A stretch of DNA of 64,000 nt from the NCBI GenBank assembly GCA_947594835.1, contig CANQEH010000002.1, forward strand, positions 124,001-188,000, read 5' to 3'. A program made the translations under genes and the position numbers. Below are positions 26,619 to 35,278 of the stretch, in pieces. Numbering within the stretch: position 1 is the first letter of the stretch; every line of letters begins with the position of its first letter. This DNA is from an uncultured Acetatifactor sp. (lineage in GTDB: Bacteria > Bacillota > Clostridia > Lachnospirales > Lachnospiraceae). The notes under the pieces are model-generated. The model did no database searches and had not been told where the DNA came from. It worked only from the letters and a program-made list of their open reading frames with translations.

Positions 26619-26624
26619 ACTTTT

Positions 26625-26652
26625 AGTATAATCGTTTCGGTGCATTTGTCAA
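26625..26652 (-). promoter_or_regulatory. Antisense RNA promoter, copy 1
   Basis: Perfect TTGACA (26652-26647) and TATACT (26630-26625), 16-bp spacer, on the minus strand and facing the toxin gene. It is stronger by consensus than the toxin promoter, as is usual for labile RNA antitoxins. Confidence 0.78.
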
Positions 26653-26809
26653 CCTTTTTTCGTCTGTCGTACACTGCCATACACTCATTTTCAATACGAC
26701 TTTCAATACTCTGTATTCTACCCATCTATTTTATCACTATCCATACATTTATTCTATCACTGTCCATATTTTGCTCTATTATTTTTTCATATTTTTATTC
26801 TATCAGTAA

Positions 26810-26838
26810 TTGTCAGAGCAATACTTCTGTGATAAAAT
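26810..26838 (+). promoter_or_regulatory. Toxin promoter, copy 2
   Basis: TTGTCA (26810-26815) and TAAAAT (26833-26838), 17-bp spacer, as in copy 1. The palindrome in the leader is broken by one change (ATTTCATATGACAT). Confidence 0.7.
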
Positions 26839-26918
26839 ATCGTTTAAGGACAACCGTGTTGCAGGGTGGGCTGACCTTTCATTTCATATGACATTTCGTA
26901 TGAATGGAGGTGATGCCT

Positions 26919-27008
26919 ATGAGAAATCATTTCGATTTCAAGGATGTACTGACTTTCGGTATCTTCCTTCTGGCGTTACTTACATTTATTTTTTCTTTTT
27001 GTAAGTAG
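26919..27008 (+). CDS. Small hydrophobic holin-like toxin, type I TA, copy 2
   Basis: Encodes exactly the same 29 residues as copy 1. The two genes differ at two bases, both in third codon positions and both silent (ATA/ATC for Ile15, TTG/TTA for Leu20). The ribosome site GGAGGTGAT is unchanged. The silent pattern supports selection on the peptide. Confidence 0.78.
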   Translation: MRNHFDFKDVLTFGIFLLALLTFIFSFCK

Positions 27009-27107
27009 CCCTACATAGAAACACCACCCCTAAACTTTGGCCTAGTGATGGGGTGGTATTTCTATCTCATTTCTTTGGTCAACCCACCTTGTGGGCGGTT
27101 GTTCCTT
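26990..27107 (-). ncRNA. Predicted antisense antitoxin RNA, copy 2 (3' end unknown)
   Basis: Would start near 27107 from the second minus-strand promoter and run across the terminator and 3' end of toxin copy 2. The 5' end again contains CCCAC AAG GTGGG. The left coordinate is nominal. Confidence 0.48.
27024..27056 (+). terminator. Toxin mRNA terminator, copy 2
   Basis: Stem CCACCCC / GGGGTGG, weaker than copy 1 since a base change breaks the outer pairs, followed by TATTTCTATCTCATTTCTTT. Confidence 0.6.
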
Positions 27108-27113
27108 ACTTTT

Positions 27114-27141
27114 AGTATAATCATTTCGGTGCATTTGTCAA
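27114..27141 (-). promoter_or_regulatory. Antisense RNA promoter, copy 2
   Basis: TTGACA (27141-27136) and TATACT (27119-27114), 16-bp spacer, minus strand. It lies only 55 bp downstream of the rsgA stop, so rsgA read-through could also supply antisense RNA. Confidence 0.76.
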
Positions 27142-27195
27142 CCTTTTTCAGCTTGCGTATGTTCCCACCAGAGACGGCTGGCCAAACGGCTGCTT

Positions 27196-28080
27196 TTAAA
27201 ATTTCCGCCTGTCCTTCAATTCCCCGTACAGCAGACAGTAATTGTCATACCGTTCCGGGCTGATCCTGCCCTGGCGCACCGCCTCCTTGACGCCGCAGAC
27301 AGGCTCCGCAATGTGGGCGCAGCCCCCAAACCGACAGTCTTTTTCATAGGCAGAAAATTCCGGGTAAAAGCCCGCCAGCTCCTCCTTCTCCAGATCGGGC
27401 AGATCCAGGGAGCCAAAGCCCGGGGTGTCCAGAATATATGTATTTTCCCAGGCGGCGATCAGCTCTGTGTGCCGGGTGGTGTGCTTTCCACGCTGTACCT
27501 TCCTGCTCAGCTGCCCGGTCTCCATGTGGACGCTGTACTGCAGGCAGTTGACCAGGGAAGACTTTCCCGCGCCGCTGGGCCCCGCCACCGCGGTGGTCTT
27601 ATCCGACAAAAGCCCCTTTAACTCGTCAAGCCCCGTCCCCTCCCTGACGCTGACCAAAAGGGTACGGTAGCCGCAGGAGGCGTAGATCTGCCGGAGCATC
27701 CCTCCCTCCCCGGCGTCCAGATCCTCCTTGTTGAAGCAGACGATACAGGGGATCCCCTGCCGCCCCATGGTAATCAGGAAGCGATCCAGCAGATTTAAGC
27801 TGGGGTTGGGGTTTGCCACGGCAAAAAACGCCAGCGCCTGATCCACATTGGCCGCCGCGGGACGGATGATCTGGTTTTTCCGGGGCAACAGCGCCTTAAT
27901 ATTCCCTTCGCAGGCCTCCTCATCCAGCACATCGATCTCCACGTCGTCTCCCACCAGGGGCTTTCTGTTGTCTTTGCGGAACACGCCCCTGGCCTTGCAG
28001 GCGTACACCTTCGCCTCCGTCCCCGCTGTCACATGGACGTAGTAAAATCCTGCGATTCCTCTGATTATCTTTCCCTGCAT
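27196..28080 (-). CDS. rsgA: Ribosome small-subunit-dependent GTPase RsgA
   Basis: Circularly permuted GTPase that checks 30S maturation. 294 residues: N-terminal OB fold, then G-motifs in permuted order, CFNKEDL (G4), GPSGAGKSSLVNCLQ (G1), DTPGFGSLDL (G3), and a C-terminal zinc finger CRFGGCAHIAEPVCGVKEAV. It lies 11 bp after prkC and ends the rlmN-prpC-prkC-rsgA unit, a common Firmicute order. Confidence 0.96.
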   Translation of the reverse strand: MQGKIIRGIAGFYYVHVTAGTEAKVYACKARGVFRKDNRKPLVGDDVEIDVLDEEACEGNIKALLPRKNQIIRPAAANVDQALAFFAVANPNPSLNLLDRFLITMGRQGIPCIVCFNKEDLDAGEGGMLRQIYASCGYRTLLVSVREGTGLDELKGLLSDKTTAVAGPSGAGKSSLVNCLQYSVHMETGQLSRKVQRGKHTTRHTELIAAWENTYILDTPGFGSLDLPDLEKEELAGFYPEFSAYEKDCRFGGCAHIAEPVCGVKEAVRQGRISPERYDNYCLLYGELKDRRKF

Positions 28081-28091
28081 ACCGTCCGCCG

Positions 28092-30275
28092 TCAGTTCTC
28101 TTTTTCAAAGGTAAGTTGTCTGGTCACCACCACATCTCTTGACTGAGTCTCGCCTGTGGCTGTCTGGTTGCCCTCTGCATCAGTAGTGGTCACCGGCTGC
28201 TGCACTGTGAAGGTTATGGTGAGCGTTCCGCCTGCAGACTTTAAGCCGCTGAAATTCACGCTCATGGGAAATCCGGTCACAGTGGTGTCGGTCAGAACCG
28301 TGCCGTCCTCCGCCACGATCCGTACTTTCGCGGACATCCCCGCCTTATATTCCGGCGCCTCCTCCGCGGTGGGCGCCTCAATGCTCTTGCTGAACCGATA
28401 GGTGGCCGCAGGCACAGGAGTCGGCGTGGCAGGCGTCGGCGTGACAGGAGTCGGCCCCTGGCTCACCGTCAGGTCGATGGTTTTGCCCGCCTCCACCCAG
28501 GAACCCGCAGAGGTGCCCTGGTAACAGATCTGGCCTGCCGGGTAGGTCTCGTTGTACTCATAGGAAACCTGCCCCTCGCTCAGCCCGTGCTCCCTCAGCT
28601 CCACAATGCCATCCATCTCCGTATAGCCCAGAAGGTTGGGCACCCGGATCTTATCCTCCTCCTTGCCCATGCTGACGGTGATGGTGATGTTTGCCCCTGC
28701 CGTGGCAGAGGTATCTCCCTGGGGCACCTGGGACACCACGACTCCCTGCGCCACCGTGTCGGAGTACCCTTCCACCTTCGTCACCGTAAACCCGCTGTTC
28801 TTTAAAAGGCTCTCCGCATCCTCCGCCGTCTGGCCGGTGACATTCGGCACCTTCACGCCCTCCGCGCCGATGCCCACAACCAGCGTCACCGTGCTGCCAG
28901 CCTGGACGTCCTGGCCCGGCTTTACCGCCATGCCGTCAAGCAGCGCCTCCAGCACCATGCCCTTCTGGCTCTCTTCCGATTCCCGGTAGTCCTCCTGCAC
29001 CTCCAGGCCCAGCTCCGCCAGGGCTTTTCTGGCGTCCTCCCTGGTCTTTCCCTCCAGCACCGGCATGGACACATAGACCGGGCTGGGCGAGGGAGAATCT
29101 GTGAGGATATGACTTTCCTCGTCCCCACCGCTGACGGTTCCCCTTCCCGCGCCGCCGAAGACCCGCAGGGCCAGGATGATCAGGATGACGCAGATGACAA
29201 TCCCCGCCACCACGGCCAGGATCGTGGTCACCCGTTCCATCCTGGGATTGTAGTCGTAATCGTCCGCATCTTCTTCCTCGATTTCGCCCTCGTAGTTCTG
29301 ATAGATGGGCTCCGTGTCGGATCGCAGGCGCATATGCTCCGGCTCCCCGTACTCCTGATAAGCCACCCTGCGCTTGATCTGGGCCATATCGCCCTCGCTG
29401 ATCATCCGGGTGCCGCTCTCCATATCCGGGTCGGCCTTCACCACAAAATCCTCGTCCGGATTCATCAGCGCCTGCTTTAAGTCCGCGATCAGCTCCTGGA
29501 TGTTCTGATACCTGCGGTTGGGGGATTTCTGGCAGCACTTTAACACAATGCTTTCCACACTGCCTGGGATCTCCGGCACAAATTCCGCCGGGGAGGGCAT
29601 TTCCTCCTGAATATGTTTGATGGCGATGGCCACTGTGGTCTCCCCGTTAAAGGGAACACGGCCTGTGAGCATCTCAAACAGGGTGATGCCCAGGGAATAG
29701 ATATCGCTCTTTTCATCGCTGTACCCGCCCCTGGCCTGCTCCGGCGACGTGTAGTGGACAGAGCCCATCACGTTGGAGGTGATGGTGTTGCTGGTGGCCG
29801 CCTTGGCGATGCCGAAATCCGTCACCTTGACCTTCCCATCCTTGGAGATGATGATATTCTGGGGCTTGATATCCCGGTGGATGATGTGGTGGCTGTGGGC
29901 GGCTTCGATGCCCATGCTCACCTGGATGGCAATGCTGACCGCCTCCTTGTAGGAGAGCCTGGCCTTTTTCTCGATATACTTCTTCAGCGTGATCCCCTCT
30001 ACCAGCTCCATGACGATGTAGTAGATGCCGTTTTCCTCCCCCACATCGTACACGTTCACAATATTCGGGTGCATCAGCCCGGCAGCCGCCTGGGCCTCGA
30101 TGCGGAATTTCGAGACAAAATTGGAGTTTTCGCTGAACTCCTGCTTGAGCACCTTCACGGCCACAAAGCGGTTTAATTTATGGTCCTTTGCTTTATAGAC
30201 GTCAGACATACCACCGGTGCCGATCTTTTCCAGGATCTCGTACCGGTCGCCTATCATCATTCCAATCTTAATCAT
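28092..30275 (-). CDS. prkC: Membrane Ser/Thr protein kinase PrkC with PASTA repeats
   Basis: 727 residues. Cytosolic kinase 12-270 with GTGGMSDVY, Lys41, the canonical HRDIKPQN loop and DFG at 153-155; acidic juxtamembrane region; helix at about 350-372; then three extracellular PASTA repeats (about 401-615) and a Thr/Pro linker to a C-terminal beta domain. PASTA domains bind muropeptides and lipid II, linking wall state and spore germination to phosphorylation. The outer face starts with a TVSGGDEESH segment like the tail of the PBP at 17.6 kb. The partner phosphatase prpC is just upstream. Confidence 0.96.
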   Translation of the reverse strand: MIKIGMMIGDRYEILEKIGTGGMSDVYKAKDHKLNRFVAVKVLKQEFSENSNFVSKFRIEAQAAAGLMHPNIVNVYDVGEENGIYYIVMELVEGITLKKYIEKKARLSYKEAVSIAIQVSMGIEAAHSHHIIHRDIKPQNIIISKDGKVKVTDFGIAKAATSNTITSNVMGSVHYTSPEQARGGYSDEKSDIYSLGITLFEMLTGRVPFNGETTVAIAIKHIQEEMPSPAEFVPEIPGSVESIVLKCCQKSPNRRYQNIQELIADLKQALMNPDEDFVVKADPDMESGTRMISEGDMAQIKRRVAYQEYGEPEHMRLRSDTEPIYQNYEGEIEEEDADDYDYNPRMERVTTILAVVAGIVICVILIILALRVFGGAGRGTVSGGDEESHILTDSPSPSPVYVSMPVLEGKTREDARKALAELGLEVQEDYRESEESQKGMVLEALLDGMAVKPGQDVQAGSTVTLVVGIGAEGVKVPNVTGQTAEDAESLLKNSGFTVTKVEGYSDTVAQGVVVSQVPQGDTSATAGANITITVSMGKEEDKIRVPNLLGYTEMDGIVELREHGLSEGQVSYEYNETYPAGQICYQGTSAGSWVEAGKTIDLTVSQGPTPVTPTPATPTPVPAATYRFSKSIEAPTAEEAPEYKAGMSAKVRIVAEDGTVLTDTTVTGFPMSVNFSGLKSAGGTLTITFTVQQPVTTTDAEGNQTATGETQSRDVVVTRQLTFEKEN

Positions 30276-30325
30276 AAATGCTCTCCATTCTAACCTGCTG
30301 GGATTGAAACGGTTCTGCCTGGCCC

Positions 30326-31051
30326 TCAGGGCTCTATCAGGATCACGCTGATATTATCCCGCCCGCCATGCTCGTTGGCGGCAGCTACCAGCGCTTCCGC
30401 TTTCTCCACAATATCCCGGGCCCCGTCCAATATCATGCGGATTTCCTCGTCCTCCAGCATATTGGTCAGCCCGTCGGTACACATCAGGATGAGATCCCCC
30501 TCCTTTAACTGTACCGAAAAAAAGTCCACCTTCACGGCGGCGTCTACCCCCACCGCCCTGGTGATAATATTCTTGTCCGGGTGGTTTTTGGCTTCCTCTC
30601 TCCCCAATCCCCCGCGGCGCACCATCTCCTCCACCCAGGAGTGATCCTTGGTGATCTGGCGTATCTCCTTGCGGTTTGCCACATAGAGCCTGCTGTCCCC
30701 CACGTTGGCCACACAAAGGCTGCTGCCCTGGCAGGTGGCCGCCACCAGCGTGGTGCCCATCCCCTCCAGATCCGCAGACTGGCTGGCCCGGGCATAGATC
30801 AGCCGGTTCGCCGCCTGGATGGCCTCCTCCAGAATGCGGGTGCGTTCCGTCTCCTGGGAAGCGCCCACCTCCTCCACGATGGTCTCCACCGTGACCTTGG
30901 AGGCATAGTCGCCCGCGTTGTGCCCGCCCATGCCGTCCGCCACAAGAAAAAGGTTGGGCAGATTGCCCACCGGCTGTTCCGAAGTGTACACAAAGTCCTG
31001 ATTCAGTTTTCTCTTTCTGCCTATGTTGGTAATGGAAAACGTCTTTAGCAC
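30326..31051 (-). CDS. prpC: PP2C-family Ser/Thr phosphatase PrpC/Stp
   Basis: Manganese-dependent phosphatase reversing PrkC. 241 residues with NQDF, ADGMGGHNAGDYAS, GMGTTLVAA, NVGDSRLYV, CTDGLTNMLED and GGRDNISVIL, the full set of metal-binding aspartates. Start is GTG 31051 after GGAGGAAGACAGAC, overlapping the rlmN stop by 7 bp. Confidence 0.96.
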   Translation of the reverse strand: MLKTFSITNIGRKRKLNQDFVYTSEQPVGNLPNLFLVADGMGGHNAGDYASKVTVETIVEEVGASQETERTRILEEAIQAANRLIYARASQSADLEGMGTTLVAATCQGSSLCVANVGDSRLYVANRKEIRQITKDHSWVEEMVRRGGLGREEAKNHPDKNIITRAVGVDAAVKVDFFSVQLKEGDLILMCTDGLTNMLEDEEIRMILDGARDIVEKAEALVAAANEHGGRDNISVILIEP

Positions 31052-32136
31052 GTCTGTCTTCCTCCAAAATCCTGCTGGGACCGGTCAGCCTGGAAAGACT
31101 GCATGGTTCTGCGCCGCAGCTGGCCGCAGGCGCCGTCGATGTCCCTGCCCATTTCCCTTCTAATAGTACCATTTATTTTGTATTTTTCAAGCTCATTTTG
31201 AAAAGCCTTGATCCTGGCCCTGCCGGACTGTACAAAATCCCGCTCCCGGATGGGGTTGACGGGGATGAGATTGACATGGCATCCCAATGGCCTTGCCAGC
31301 GCCGCCAGCGCCCGCGCGTCCTGATCCGTGTCGTTTTTCCCGCCCACCAGGCTGTATTCAAAGGTGATGCGCCTGCCCGTCTTCTCATAATAAATCCGGC
31401 AGGCCTCCATCAGCTCTGCGATGGAATACCGCTTTGCGATGGGCATCAGTTCTTTCCGCTTTTCGTCGGTGGCGGCGTGCAGGGAGAGCGCTAAGGTGAT
31501 CTGCAGCTTTTCCTCCGCCAGCCGCCTGATCTGGGGGGCCAGCCCGCAGGTGGACACCGTCACATTCCGCTGGCTTAAGTGCAGGCCGTTCTCATCGGTG
31601 AGCATCCGAAGAAAGGTCAGCAGATTGTCATAATTGTCTAACGGCTCCCCGCTGCCCATCACCACCACATTGGAGACCCGCTCCCCCGTGTCCAGCCAGA
31701 TGGCATAGACCTGATCCAGCATCTCTGCGGGGGTAAGGTTCCGCTCCAGCCCATCCAGGGTGGAGGCGCAGAACCGGCACCCCATCCTGCAGCCCACCTG
31801 GGAAGAGATGCAGACGCTGTTTCCGTGATGATAGCGCATCCAGACGCTCTCCACCAGATTGCCGTCGGGCAGCGCAAAAAGGTATTTCCGCGTGCCGTCC
31901 AGCCTGGAGACCTGTACCCGCACCGGCTGTAAGCTGGTGCAAAAATACCGCTCGCCAAGCGTTTCCCGCAGCTGTCTGGAAAGGTCGCTCATCTCCCCGA
32001 AATCCCGGGCCAGCTTCACATGGAGCCATCGGTACAGCTGCCCGGCCCGGAAAGGCTTTTCCCCCAGGGCCGCCAATTCTTCTTTTAACTGATCCAGGGG
32101 CAGGGACTTGATGTCCCGCTTTTGTCCCTCCGCCAT
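31045..32136 (-). CDS. rlmN: Dual-specificity RNA methyltransferase RlmN
   Basis: Radical SAM enzyme methylating A2503 of 23S rRNA and A37 of some tRNAs. 363 residues with the cluster motif CRMGCRFC, GSGEPLDNYDN, SLHAATDEKR and the C-terminal catalytic cysteine in GACGQLR. ATG 32136 (AGGAG 10 nt before) is preferred to 32157. It sits between rsmB and prpC. Confidence 0.96.
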   Translation of the reverse strand: MAEGQKRDIKSLPLDQLKEELAALGEKPFRAGQLYRWLHVKLARDFGEMSDLSRQLRETLGERYFCTSLQPVRVQVSRLDGTRKYLFALPDGNLVESVWMRYHHGNSVCISSQVGCRMGCRFCASTLDGLERNLTPAEMLDQVYAIWLDTGERVSNVVVMGSGEPLDNYDNLLTFLRMLTDENGLHLSQRNVTVSTCGLAPQIRRLAEEKLQITLALSLHAATDEKRKELMPIAKRYSIAELMEACRIYYEKTGRRITFEYSLVGGKNDTDQDARALAALARPLGCHVNLIPVNPIRERDFVQSGRARIKAFQNELEKYKINGTIRREMGRDIDGACGQLRRRTMQSFQADRSQQDFGGRQTC

Positions 32137-32169
32137 CTTCCCAAGGCTCCTTTCCATCCTTCCAGGGCG

Positions 32170-33573
32170 CTAACCCTGCCGTCTGAAGCGGGCCAGGAAA
32201 AACCCGTCCCCCTCCATATACCCCGGCAGAAGCTGGATACAGGCGGCCCGGCAGTCCGGCTCCAGACAGACGGCCTCCCCGTCTGCCTCCCGCAGCTTCG
32301 CCGCTTTTTCGGCGTCCTGAAGCACCTGTCCCGGCAGCACCTCGCTTAAGGGCTGGGGGACAAAGTGCAAAGTCTCCTTCAAAAAGCGCACCATGTCCTC
32401 GTTCTCCCCCAGGTTGACGGTACAGGTGCTGTAAAGCAGGACACCCCCGGGCTTCACATACCGGCTGCACACGGCCACAATCTCCCTTTGCAGGTCGGTC
32501 AGGCTGCTTAAGTCTTCCTCTTTCACCCGGTATTTGATATCCCGTTTCTTGCCGATGACTCCCAGTCCCGAACAGGGCACGTCTAAGAGAAGCACGTCGG
32601 CGCTTCCCTCCAGGCTCTCGTCAAAATCCCTGGCGTCCCGCACCTGTACCGTCACGTTGGACGCACCCATCCGCCCTGCCGCTTCCCGAATCCGCTCCGC
32701 CCGCTCCGGGGAAATGTCCCGGGCCAGCACCCGCTCTGCGGTCTCCGCCGCCAGAAGGCTTTTGCCGCCGGGGGCCGCGCAGACGTCCAGCACAAAATCC
32801 CCGGGCCGGATCCCCGCCGCCTCCACCGCCAGTGCGGAGCTTACGTCCTGCACGGTGTAAAGCCCCTCCAGAAAGCCGGGCAGGCGCTCTAAAGCCGCGC
32901 CGGTTCTGACCCGGGCCACATAGGGCAGATAAGCGCTCCGCTCCACCCTGGCCCCCTCCTGTTCCAGCGCGGCCAGAAGCCTTTCCCTCTCCTGCTTTGG
33001 CAAGTCCCTGCGAAAGCGCAAAGACACGGGCTGGATCTGCAAAAGCCCCTCCAGCATCGTCTCCGTCACAGGACGCCCGTAAGTTTTCATCCAGCGGGCC
33101 ACAATCCACTCCGGCATGGAATACTTCACGGAAAGGTACCGCAAAGGCTCCCTCCGGGAATCCGGCAAAGCCAGGCTCCCCTTCTCCCGGGAGAGCCGCC
33201 GCAGCACCCCGTTCACAAAGCCCTTTAAGTTTCCGAACCCTCTCTTTTCCGCCAGCCTGCAGGCCTCGCTTAAGACGGCCCGCTCCGGCACCCCGTCCAT
33301 ATACAGAAGCTGGTAGAGGCTCATGCGCAGCAGGCTGCGGATGAGCGGCTTCATCTTCCGCACAGGCACGGAGGCATATTGATCCAGATAGTAATCCAAT
33401 TCGATCTGCCTTTCCAGAACCCCTTCTGTCAGGCGCTTGAGAAACCCCTTCTCCCGGCTGTCCAGATAATCATACTTGGACAGCACCCCGTGGATCAGGT
33501 GGTTGGAATATGCCTTTTCCCTTTCCAGGGCAAGCAGCGTGTCCAGGGCGATCTCTCTGACATTCTCCGCCAT
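32170..33573 (-). CDS. rsmB: 16S rRNA (cytosine967-C5)-methyltransferase RsmB
   Basis: 467 residues: NusB-like N-terminal RNA-binding domain (to about 140), then a Rossmann methyltransferase with VLDVCAAPGGKSLLAAE, the LLDVPCSGLGVIGKKRD motif IV cysteine and the catalytic-cysteine motif YSTCTVNLGENE. ATG 33573 is chosen; the longer open frame overlaps the yugP-like gene. Fourth gene of the priA-def-fmt series. Confidence 0.95.
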   Translation of the reverse strand: MAENVREIALDTLLALEREKAYSNHLIHGVLSKYDYLDSREKGFLKRLTEGVLERQIELDYYLDQYASVPVRKMKPLIRSLLRMSLYQLLYMDGVPERAVLSEACRLAEKRGFGNLKGFVNGVLRRLSREKGSLALPDSRREPLRYLSVKYSMPEWIVARWMKTYGRPVTETMLEGLLQIQPVSLRFRRDLPKQERERLLAALEQEGARVERSAYLPYVARVRTGAALERLPGFLEGLYTVQDVSSALAVEAAGIRPGDFVLDVCAAPGGKSLLAAETAERVLARDISPERAERIREAAGRMGASNVTVQVRDARDFDESLEGSADVLLLDVPCSGLGVIGKKRDIKYRVKEEDLSSLTDLQREIVAVCSRYVKPGGVLLYSTCTVNLGENEDMVRFLKETLHFVPQPLSEVLPGQVLQDAEKAAKLREADGEAVCLEPDCRAACIQLLPGYMEGDGFFLARFRRQG

Positions 33574-33577
33574 GGCT

Positions 33578-34312
33578 TTAGTCTCTCCTCCGATTTCCGC
33601 CGCCGAACAAGAGCACCAGCCGCAAGAGCTGCAGCGCCGAGGAAGCCACCGCCGCCACATAGGTCAGGGCTGCCGCCGTCAGCACCTTCTTACAGCCCGA
33701 CTGCTCCTGCACCGTCAGAAAGCCGTACTGCTCTACCTTGGCCACCGCCCGGGCAGAGGCGTTAAACTCCACAGGCAGGGTCACAAGCTGGAACAAAAGG
33801 GACAGGGCAAAGGCCCAGATCCCGATCTGGATCAGGGTCTGGTTAAAGCTTAGGAGCACCCCTAAAAGGATCAGGGGCATTGCCAGGGTGCTTGAGATGT
33901 TGACCACAGGCACCAGAGCCGTCCGGAACTTCAAAGGGGCATACTCCCTGCTGTGCTGGATGGCATGGCCGCACTCATGGGCCGCCACGCTCACCGCCGT
34001 CACGGAGGCCCCGTGGTAATTTTCATAGGACAGGCGCACCGTCTGGCTCCTGGGATCGTAGTGATCCCCCTGGCCTGCGTTTAAGCACTCGATCTGCACC
34101 TGATAGAGCCCTTCGCTGTCTAAGATCCTGCGGGCCGCTTCCTCTCCTGTCATCCCCGCTGCATTTTTCACCCTGCTGTACCTGCGCATGGTGCTGTTGA
34201 CCAGCGCGCTGGCCCCCAGGCAGATCACCAGCCCGATCAGCACCAGGACATAGGTGGGATCCCAGTAATATGAATAATAGGGGTATCTGTAATAACCGTA
34301 TGCCAGAATCAT
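33578..34312 (-). CDS. YugP-like zinc-dependent membrane peptidase
   Basis: 244 residues: a Tyr-rich exposed start, membrane helix near 20-40, zinc motif AAHECGHAIQHS, then two or three helices and a basic end. The family is M48-like in motif and is called zinc metallopeptidase YugP; substrates are unknown. The order fmt, yugP, rsmB is common in Clostridia. It overlaps the fmt stop by 4 bp. Confidence 0.9.
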   Translation of the reverse strand: MILAYGYYRYPYYSYYWDPTYVLVLIGLVICLGASALVNSTMRRYSRVKNAAGMTGEEAARRILDSEGLYQVQIECLNAGQGDHYDPRSQTVRLSYENYHGASVTAVSVAAHECGHAIQHSREYAPLKFRTALVPVVNISSTLAMPLILLGVLLSFNQTLIQIGIWAFALSLLFQLVTLPVEFNASARAVAKVEQYGFLTVQEQSGCKKVLTAAALTYVAAVASSALQLLRLVLLFGGGNRRRD

Positions 34313-35253
34313 ACGCTCTCCTTTCCCAGCCGTTCTCCCGGCTGAAGCCTCACACCCGACAGAAAATCCCGGACGCCCATCCGCTTTTTCCCTTCCAACT
34401 GCAGTTCCAGGATGCGCAGGGCGCCGTCTCCGGCAGCCACCGTCACGCCGTCCTTCCCCGTCTCCAGAATCTCCCCCGGGACGCCGCAGACGCCCGTCTT
34501 TCCCTCAAGGGGCTGGGCTTTCCAGATTTTTAACTGTCTGCCCCGGTACTCGGTGTAGGCGCTGGGCCAGGGCGTCATGGCCCGGATCTGTCTGTCGATC
34601 TCCTCCGCGCTTTTGGAAAAGTCGATCCGTCCCATGGACTTTTCGATGAGCGGGGCGTAACAGCTCTCCTCAGGCTGCTTCTTCGGTATCAGCTTTCCCT
34701 GTTCCAGCAAAGACAATGCCTCCAAAATGGCATTTCCCCCCAAGGCGGTCAGCTTTTCGTGCAGGCTCTGGGAGTCGTCCGTCCTCTCGATGGGGATTTC
34801 CCTCTGCAGCAGCATATCGCCTGTATCCAATCCGGCGTCCATCTGCATAATGGTCACCCCGGTCTTTTGTTCCCCCGCCAGGATGGCGTGCTGGATGGGG
34901 GACGCCCCCCGGTATTTTGGCAGCAGGGAGGCGTGGACGTTTAAACAGCCGTAGTCCGGCAGATCCAGGATCTCCTGGGAAAGAATCTGCCCGAAGGCCG
35001 CCACCACGCAGACCTGGGGATGGATGCGGCTAAGCTCCTCCACCGCCTCCGGCGTCTTGATCCGCCGGGGCTGGAAGACTGGTATGTTGTGCGCCAGGGC
35101 GCAGAGCTTCACCGGGGAAGGCGCCGGCTCCCCGCTTCTGCCCTTCGGCCTGTCCGGCTGGGTCACCGCCAGCAGGATCTCATGCCCTCCGTCGATCAGC
35201 GCCTGCAGAATCCCCGCCGCAAAATCCGGCGTTCCCATAAACAATATCTTCAT
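34309..35253 (-). CDS. fmt: Methionyl-tRNA formyltransferase Fmt
   Basis: Formylates initiator Met-tRNA. 314 residues with MKILFMGTPDFAAGILQAL, the formyl-THF site NVHASLLPKYRGASPIQHAI, and a C-terminal OB-like tRNA-binding domain. ATG 35253 follows GGAGATTGGA; the open frame continues upstream into def in another frame. Directly downstream of def. Confidence 0.96.
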   Translation of the reverse strand: MKILFMGTPDFAAGILQALIDGGHEILLAVTQPDRPKGRSGEPAPSPVKLCALAHNIPVFQPRRIKTPEAVEELSRIHPQVCVVAAFGQILSQEILDLPDYGCLNVHASLLPKYRGASPIQHAILAGEQKTGVTIMQMDAGLDTGDMLLQREIPIERTDDSQSLHEKLTALGGNAILEALSLLEQGKLIPKKQPEESCYAPLIEKSMGRIDFSKSAEEIDRQIRAMTPWPSAYTEYRGRQLKIWKAQPLEGKTGVCGVPGEILETGKDGVTVAAGDGALRILELQLEGKKRMGVRDFLSGVRLQPGERLGKESV

Positions 35254-35278
35254 TCCAATCTCCATTCCAAGTGATTTT

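Larger units (their letters stand above)
26272..26659. repeat. Tandem repeat copy 1 of the toxin-antitoxin module (388 bp)
   Basis: Starts at CTGTCCATATTTTGCTC and ends after the antisense promoter. It is repeated almost exactly at 26760-27148, with about 100 bp of AT-rich spacer between. Each copy holds a plus-strand promoter, a leader, a 29-codon toxin gene, a hairpin terminator and a minus-strand promoter. Composition is far more AT-rich than the surrounding genes. Confidence 0.92.
26760..27148. repeat. Tandem repeat copy 2 of the toxin-antitoxin module (389 bp)
   Basis: Second direct copy of 26272-26659 in the same orientation, differing by scattered point changes and small indels. The start-to-start distance is 488 bp. 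All functional signals are kept. Confidence 0.92.

Noticed and set aside
26272..27148. CRISPR array or IS element
   Set aside because: Only two long copies with a single spacer-like gap; no short repeat/spacer pattern, no transposase, no terminal inverted repeats or target duplication seen.
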